From: Faecalibacterium sp. CAG:74
GTDB taxonomy: Bacteria; Bacillota; Clostridia; Christensenellales; Aristaeellaceae
Assembly: GCA_000437595.1 (NCBI GenBank)
Contig: FR899888.1
Location: forward strand, 1-9,357
DNA: 9,357 nt
Reading direction: 5' to 3'
In this document: positions 6,814 through 9,357 of the stretch, in pieces
How the letters are laid out: each line of letters opens with the position of its first letter
How positions within the stretch are numbered: the first letter of the stretch is position 1
Translations under genes and position numbers: made by a program
The notes under the pieces: model-generated
What the model saw: only the letters and a program-made list of their open reading frames with translations
Told to the model about the DNA's origin: nothing
The model's database searches: none

Positions 6814-7917
6814 TCAGCGCACACTCCCTTCCTGATGCGCTGTGCGGTACGCGCCCGGCGTCTGCCCGAAATACGTCTTGAAAGTGGCGGAAAAGTGGTT
6901 ATAGTTGCTGTACCCCGTCTGCCGCGCGATTTCGGAGATGCTCATGGGTGTCGTGATAATCAGCGTCCGCGCACGCTCCATGCGGTGGCTGGATAGGTAC
7001 TTAGTGAACGTCGCGCCCGTGATGGCGCGGAACAGTTCACTACAATAGGTGTAGTTCAGGTGGAACTGCGCTGAAAGCCTTTGGAGGGACAAGTCGTCAC
7101 TCAAATGCTCATCGACGTAGTTCAGCATATCGAAAAACGTCGGACTGCAGTCGTTGACGTAGATGGATACCGGCGCCTGACCAGGCTGCACCTCCGCCAT
7201 CGTCTGCCGAAGCAGCTGCAATTGCCGAACGGGATTGAGGATGTCCTGCGATACAGGCACAGTGTAGCACACACGCACGTCAGGCGACTTCGGCAGGGTA
7301 GATAACAGCGACTGTTCTGTCATTGGCGTGAACAGCAGGACTTCGTTCGCGTCCGCCCAGAAGGACAGAGACGCCTGAAACCCGTTCAGCAGCGGCGGAA
7401 GCGTCTCTGGCTTCTCCGCGGACAACAGCACCATGGACAGCATCCCTTCCGGCACGGGCAGTCCGCGCTGCGTAAAAAGCGGTTTGAGCGGCGCCGTGCT
7501 GCTCAGCGTCGCCAGAAACGCCGGGTCGCTCCCCACACGAATGTCGTGGATGCGGCCCGACAAGCGTTCCAGTGCAGTCTGCGCCGCGTCGGGCAGAATT
7601 GGCTTCAGGCAGTAGTCGAATGCGGACAGCCGCAGCGCTGTCTGCACATAGCTGAAATCGGAATACCCGCTTAGGACGATGAACACCGTCTGCAAGCCTG
7701 CTTCCCCGGACAGGCGAATCAGGTCAATGCCTGTCATCTGCGGCATCCGAATGTCCACAATTGCGGCGTCGAAGCGTTCCGTGCGCAGCTTGTCCAGCGC
7801 GGCGGGCGCTTCCGTCATCAGCACGGGCGGATCAAAGCCCCAGTCCGCCCACGGAAAGGCGTGCGCGGTGGAATACAGCGCCATCGGCTCGTCATCAGCA
7901 ATCAGAATGCGGTACAA
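6814..7917 (-). CDS. AraC-type response regulator (YesN-like)
   Basis: This 367-residue DNA-binding regulator pairs with the adjacent kinase. The receiver domain (1 to about 120) shows the acidic pocket Asp8-Asp9, the phospho-acceptor Asp55 in IVDIRMPQMTG, Ser83 in VLSGYSDF and Lys105 in CLKPI. The middle part (about 155-245) has the weak look of a degenerate GGDEF-like linker domain as found in YesN proteins (WADANEVLLFTP, then VRVCYTVPVS). The C-terminal AraC domain (about 262-360) has two helix-turn-helices, at about 277-298 and about 326-348, ending in GYSNYNHFSATFKTYFGQTPGAYR. At 367 residues it is shorter than many YesN proteins (around 500). The start is TTG (7917-7915), chosen because AAGGAGGA lies at 7931-7924, seven bases upstream. 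The first ATG, at codon 12, would remove the first strand and the acidic pocket. It probably controls the divergent transporter and possibly its own operon. Confidence 0.95.
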   Translation of the reverse strand: MYRILIADDEPMALYSTAHAFPWADWGFDPPVLMTEAPAALDKLRTERFDAAIVDIRMPQMTGIDLIRLSGEAGLQTVFIVLSGYSDFSYVQTALRLSAFDYCLKPILPDAAQTALERLSGRIHDIRVGSDPAFLATLSSTAPLKPLFTQRGLPVPEGMLSMVLLSAEKPETLPPLLNGFQASLSFWADANEVLLFTPMTEQSLLSTLPKSPDVRVCYTVPVSQDILNPVRQLQLLRQTMAEVQPGQAPVSIYVNDCSPTFFDMLNYVDEHLSDDLSLQRLSAQFHLNYTYCSELFRAITGATFTKYLSSHRMERARTLIITTPMSISEIARQTGYSNYNHFSATFKTYFGQTPGAYRTAHQEGSVR

Positions 7918-7923
7918 TTTTCG

Positions 7924-7931
7924 TCCTCCTT
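7924..7931 (-). promoter_or_regulatory. Strong ribosome binding site fixing a TTG start
   Basis: On the minus strand AAGGAGGA ends six bases before TTG at 7917. Its near-perfect match to the anti-Shine-Dalgarno sequence supports the non-ATG start of the response regulator. Confidence 0.88.
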
Positions 7932-7932
7932 T

Positions 7933-7955
7933 CTCCCGAACGGCTTCATCGGGAG
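7933..7955 (-). other. Leader hairpin next to the regulator ribosome binding site
   Basis: CTCCCGA (7933-7939) is the exact inverse of TCGGGAG (7949-7955), forming a 7-bp stem with a 9-base loop. In the minus-strand transcript it ends one base before the AAGGAGGA ribosome binding site. It has no T-run, so it is not a terminator. It could stabilise the leader or tune translation. No riboswitch class is recognised. Confidence 0.5.
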
Positions 7956-8005
7956 TACGTCCAGAAACTTATGAAAGCAATCCTATTTAGCAGGAAGGTG
8001 TTCTT

Positions 8006-8034
8006 ATTATAGCAGGGATGATTTCGCTTGTCCA
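8006..8034 (-). promoter_or_regulatory. Near-consensus sigma-70-type promoter of the regulator operon
   Basis: On the minus strand the -35 box is TGGACA (8034-8029), the spacer is 17 bp, and the -10 box is a perfect TATAAT (8011-8006). The -10 is preceded by TGC, giving the extended -10 TGCTATAAT. Transcription should begin near 7999, giving a leader of roughly 80 bases before the TTG start. No other equally good promoter is seen in the five-gene operon downstream. Confidence 0.88.
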
Positions 8035-8069
8035 CTGCCAAGGATGGAAAATTTGGTCTAAATACAGCC

Positions 8070-8120
8070 AAACCGAAAATATTGAGGTCGCAAACCGAAA
8101 ACAGTGCATTCCTTTTCGGT
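8070..8120. promoter_or_regulatory. Probable operator: 22-bp-spaced direct repeats AAACCGAAAA plus inverted copy
   Basis: AAACCGAAAA occurs at 8070-8079 and again at 8092-8101, exactly 22 bp apart (about two helical turns). This spacing suits an AraC-family dimer binding the same face of DNA. TTTTCGGT at 8113-8120 is the inverse of ACCGAAAA, and with the second copy it makes an 8-bp stem with an 11-base loop. The repeats lie just upstream of, and into, the expected -35 region of the transporter promoter. They are about 70-100 bases upstream of the regulator promoter's start, so they could serve both. Binding by the neighbouring response regulator is inference. Confidence 0.65.
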
Positions 8121-8130
8121 CAAAAAGCGA

Positions 8131-8136
8131 TAAAAT
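8131..8136 (+). promoter_or_regulatory. Candidate -10 box of the transporter operon
   Basis: TAAAAT matches TATAAT at five of six positions and lies 40 bases before the permease ATG. No good -35 box lies 16-18 bp upstream (the sequence there is around GCATTCCTT). That fits a promoter needing an activator bound at the AAACCGAAAA repeats. The assignment is tentative. Confidence 0.45.
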
Positions 8137-8176
8137 AAAGCCATGAACAAAAACGAGAAAGCGGGTGGCTGATGGC

Positions 8177-9124
8177 ATGGCGAAAGAACATGCGATGATT
8201 GAATCAGGGCGTCGGCAGTCCCTGGGCAAGCGGATCTGGAAGAACCGCTGGGTGTATCTCTTCCTGCTGCCGGGCATTGCGTTCGTCCTGCTGTTCTGCT
8301 ACGGCCCGATGTACGGCCTGGTGGTCGCCTTCAAGGACTACAAGATCAGCAAGGGCATTCTGGGCAGTCCGTGGGCGAATCCGTGGTATAATAACTTCGC
8401 GATGATGTTCAAAGACAAGAAGTTCAACGCGGCGTTCTTCAACACCATCCGCATGGGACTGGCGTACATCATTACCGGCTTCCCCGGCCCGATCATTCTG
8501 GCGCTGCTGCTCAATGAACTGCGGAGTCGGCACTACAAGAATACCTTGCAGGTGATTTACACCTTCCCAAACTTCCTAAGCTGGGTTATCGTCGGTGGCT
8601 TGATGACGACGATTTTCGCGGGCGAGGGCGTCATCAACAGCCTGATTCGCGCATCCGGCGGACAGACATACGGCTTCTTGACGGACAAGAGTCTGATTCG
8701 TCCCCTGCTGTATGCGACAAGCATCTGGAAGGGAACTGGCTGGTCAGCCATCCTGTATCTGGCGGGCATCGCGGGCATCAGCCCGGAACTCTACGAAGCC
8801 GCCGAGGTGGACGGCGCAAACCGCTTCCACAAGATGTGGTACATTACATGGCCGGAAATACGCTCGACGGCGGTGATTCTGCTCATTCTGGCGTTCGGCG
8901 GCATCATGAGCAAGGGCTATGACCAAATCCTGAACATGACCAATGCGGTTGTGCGCGACGCGGCGGAGACGATTGACACCTACATCTACCGCATCACCTT
9001 CCAGGAAAAACCGAAATACGGTTTCTCCACCGCGATCGGCTTGTCGAAATCCGTCATCAACTTTGCTTTCCTGCTGCTGGCGAACAAGCTGGCGAAAGCG
9101 CTTGGGGAAGGAGGCATCATGTAA
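8177..9124 (+). CDS. Sugar ABC transporter permease, LplB-type
   Basis: This 315-residue inner-membrane permease belongs to the carbohydrate uptake transporter family (LplB/UgpA type) that imports oligosaccharides with a lipoprotein binding protein and a shared ATPase. The first membrane segment is at about 25-45 (WVYLFLLPGIAFVLLFCYGP), followed by about five more. The cytoplasmic EAA loop that docks the ATPase is visible as ELYEAAEVDGANRFHKMWYI (204-223), followed by TWPEI. The segment FKDYKISKGILGSPWANPWYNNF (52-74) is typical of LplB-like members. The start is taken as ATG 8177, with a weak GGTGG (8164-8168) upstream. GTG 8165 in the same frame would add MADG and is a real alternative. Its stop (TAA 9122-9124) overlaps the next gene's ATG by one base. 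It is divergently transcribed from the YesMN operon, a common arrangement for such sensors. Confidence 0.93.
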   Translation: MAKEHAMIESGRRQSLGKRIWKNRWVYLFLLPGIAFVLLFCYGPMYGLVVAFKDYKISKGILGSPWANPWYNNFAMMFKDKKFNAAFFNTIRMGLAYIITGFPGPIILALLLNELRSRHYKNTLQVIYTFPNFLSWVIVGGLMTTIFAGEGVINSLIRASGGQTYGFLTDKSLIRPLLYATSIWKGTGWSAILYLAGIAGISPELYEAAEVDGANRFHKMWYITWPEIRSTAVILLILAFGGIMSKGYDQILNMTNAVVRDAAETIDTYIYRITFQEKPKYGFSTAIGLSKSVINFAFLLLANKLAKALGEGGIM

Positions 9125-9357
9125 TGACAGCAATTTCCTCGAATAGAGCCGATAAAAAGGCAGAAAAGCTGCTTGAACGGGAAATCGCACGGAAGAAACG
9201 CAAGCTCCAAAAAACGACGGCGTTCGATATCTTCAACATCATCTTCCTGCTGATTCTGGCGCTCATCGTCATTATCCCTTTCTACTACACCATCGTCCGT
9301 TCCTTCCTCACGCAGCAGGAATTCATCATGAACGGCACGACGCCCGCGCCGCAGAGC
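9124..9357 (+). CDS. Second sugar ABC transporter permease, YtcP/LplC-type (5' part only)
   Basis: Seventy-eight codons are present before the window ends, with no stop codon. The protein begins MTAISSNRADKKAEKLLE, has a basic cytoplasmic stretch (about 20-30), then FDIFNIIFLLILALIVIIPF and YYTIVRSF (about 34-61). This is the first membrane segment and exit typical of the partner permease (YtcP/LplC, UgpE-like) in these transporters. ATG 9124 overlaps the previous gene's stop as TAATG, and AAGGAGG (9108-9114) lies nine bases upstream, so the two permeases are translationally coupled. The extracellular binding protein is expected next, beyond the window. The family call rests on the N-terminus and context only. 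Confidence 0.8.
   Translation, partial: MTAISSNRADKKAEKLLEREIARKKRKLQKTTAFDIFNIIFLLILALIVIIPFYYTIVRSFLTQQEFIMNGTTPAPQS

Noticed and set aside
1..9357. Search for tRNA, rRNA, CRISPR arrays, insertion sequences and attachment sites
   Set aside because: No cloverleaf, regularly spaced repeat array, transposase fragment or terminal inverted repeat was recognised by eye.

Overview
The window is a piece of a moderately GC-rich bacterial chromosome. It most likely comes from a gut-type Clostridia lineage of the Bacillota (Oscillospirales- or Christensenellales-like). Evidence for this is the strong AGGAGG-type ribosome binding sites, a YesM/YesN-type two-component system, an LplB/YtcP-type sugar ABC transporter, a Bacillota-style ROK kinase, and compact hairpin repeats with AGC loops. 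The exact genus cannot be read from the sequence.

Layout. Positions 1-102 hold two AGC-loop hairpins and the ribosome binding site of typA. Positions 103-1926 (+) encode the ribosome-associated GTPase TypA/BipA, a housekeeping gene unrelated to the rest. Positions 1927-2149 are a convergent intergenic region with a plus-strand terminator for typA, a spacer hairpin, and a minus-strand terminator for the opposing operon. Positions 2150-7917 (-) are one tight operon. In transcription order it encodes an AraC-type response regulator (TTG start), a YesM-type sensor histidine kinase, a serine beta-lactamase-family hydrolase, a CE15 glucuronoyl-esterase-like alpha/beta hydrolase and a ROK-family sugar kinase. 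The genes are separated by 3 bases, an ATGA overlap, 16 bases and another ATGA overlap. Positions 7918-8176 are a divergent control region. It holds a near-consensus promoter for the minus operon and, upstream of the plus operon, two direct copies of AAACCGAAAA 22 bp apart plus an inverted partial copy. Positions 8177-9357 (+) begin a divergent sugar ABC transporter operon, with one complete permease and the first 78 codons of a second permease cut by the window end.

How it may work together (inference). The kinase senses an extracellular carbohydrate, and the response regulator binds the 22-bp direct repeats and activates the divergent transporter. Oligosaccharide is imported, and the two hydrolases, neither with a visible signal peptide, remove ester decorations inside the cell. 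The ROK kinase phosphorylates a released sugar. The CE15-like enzyme suggests a uronate-containing glycan such as glucuronoxylan, but the substrate cannot be fixed from sequence. The least usual points are an apparently cytoplasmic CE15-like enzyme paired with a beta-lactamase-fold hydrolase in a YesMN operon, and a ROK protein lacking the usual glutamate of the ExGH sugar-binding motif.
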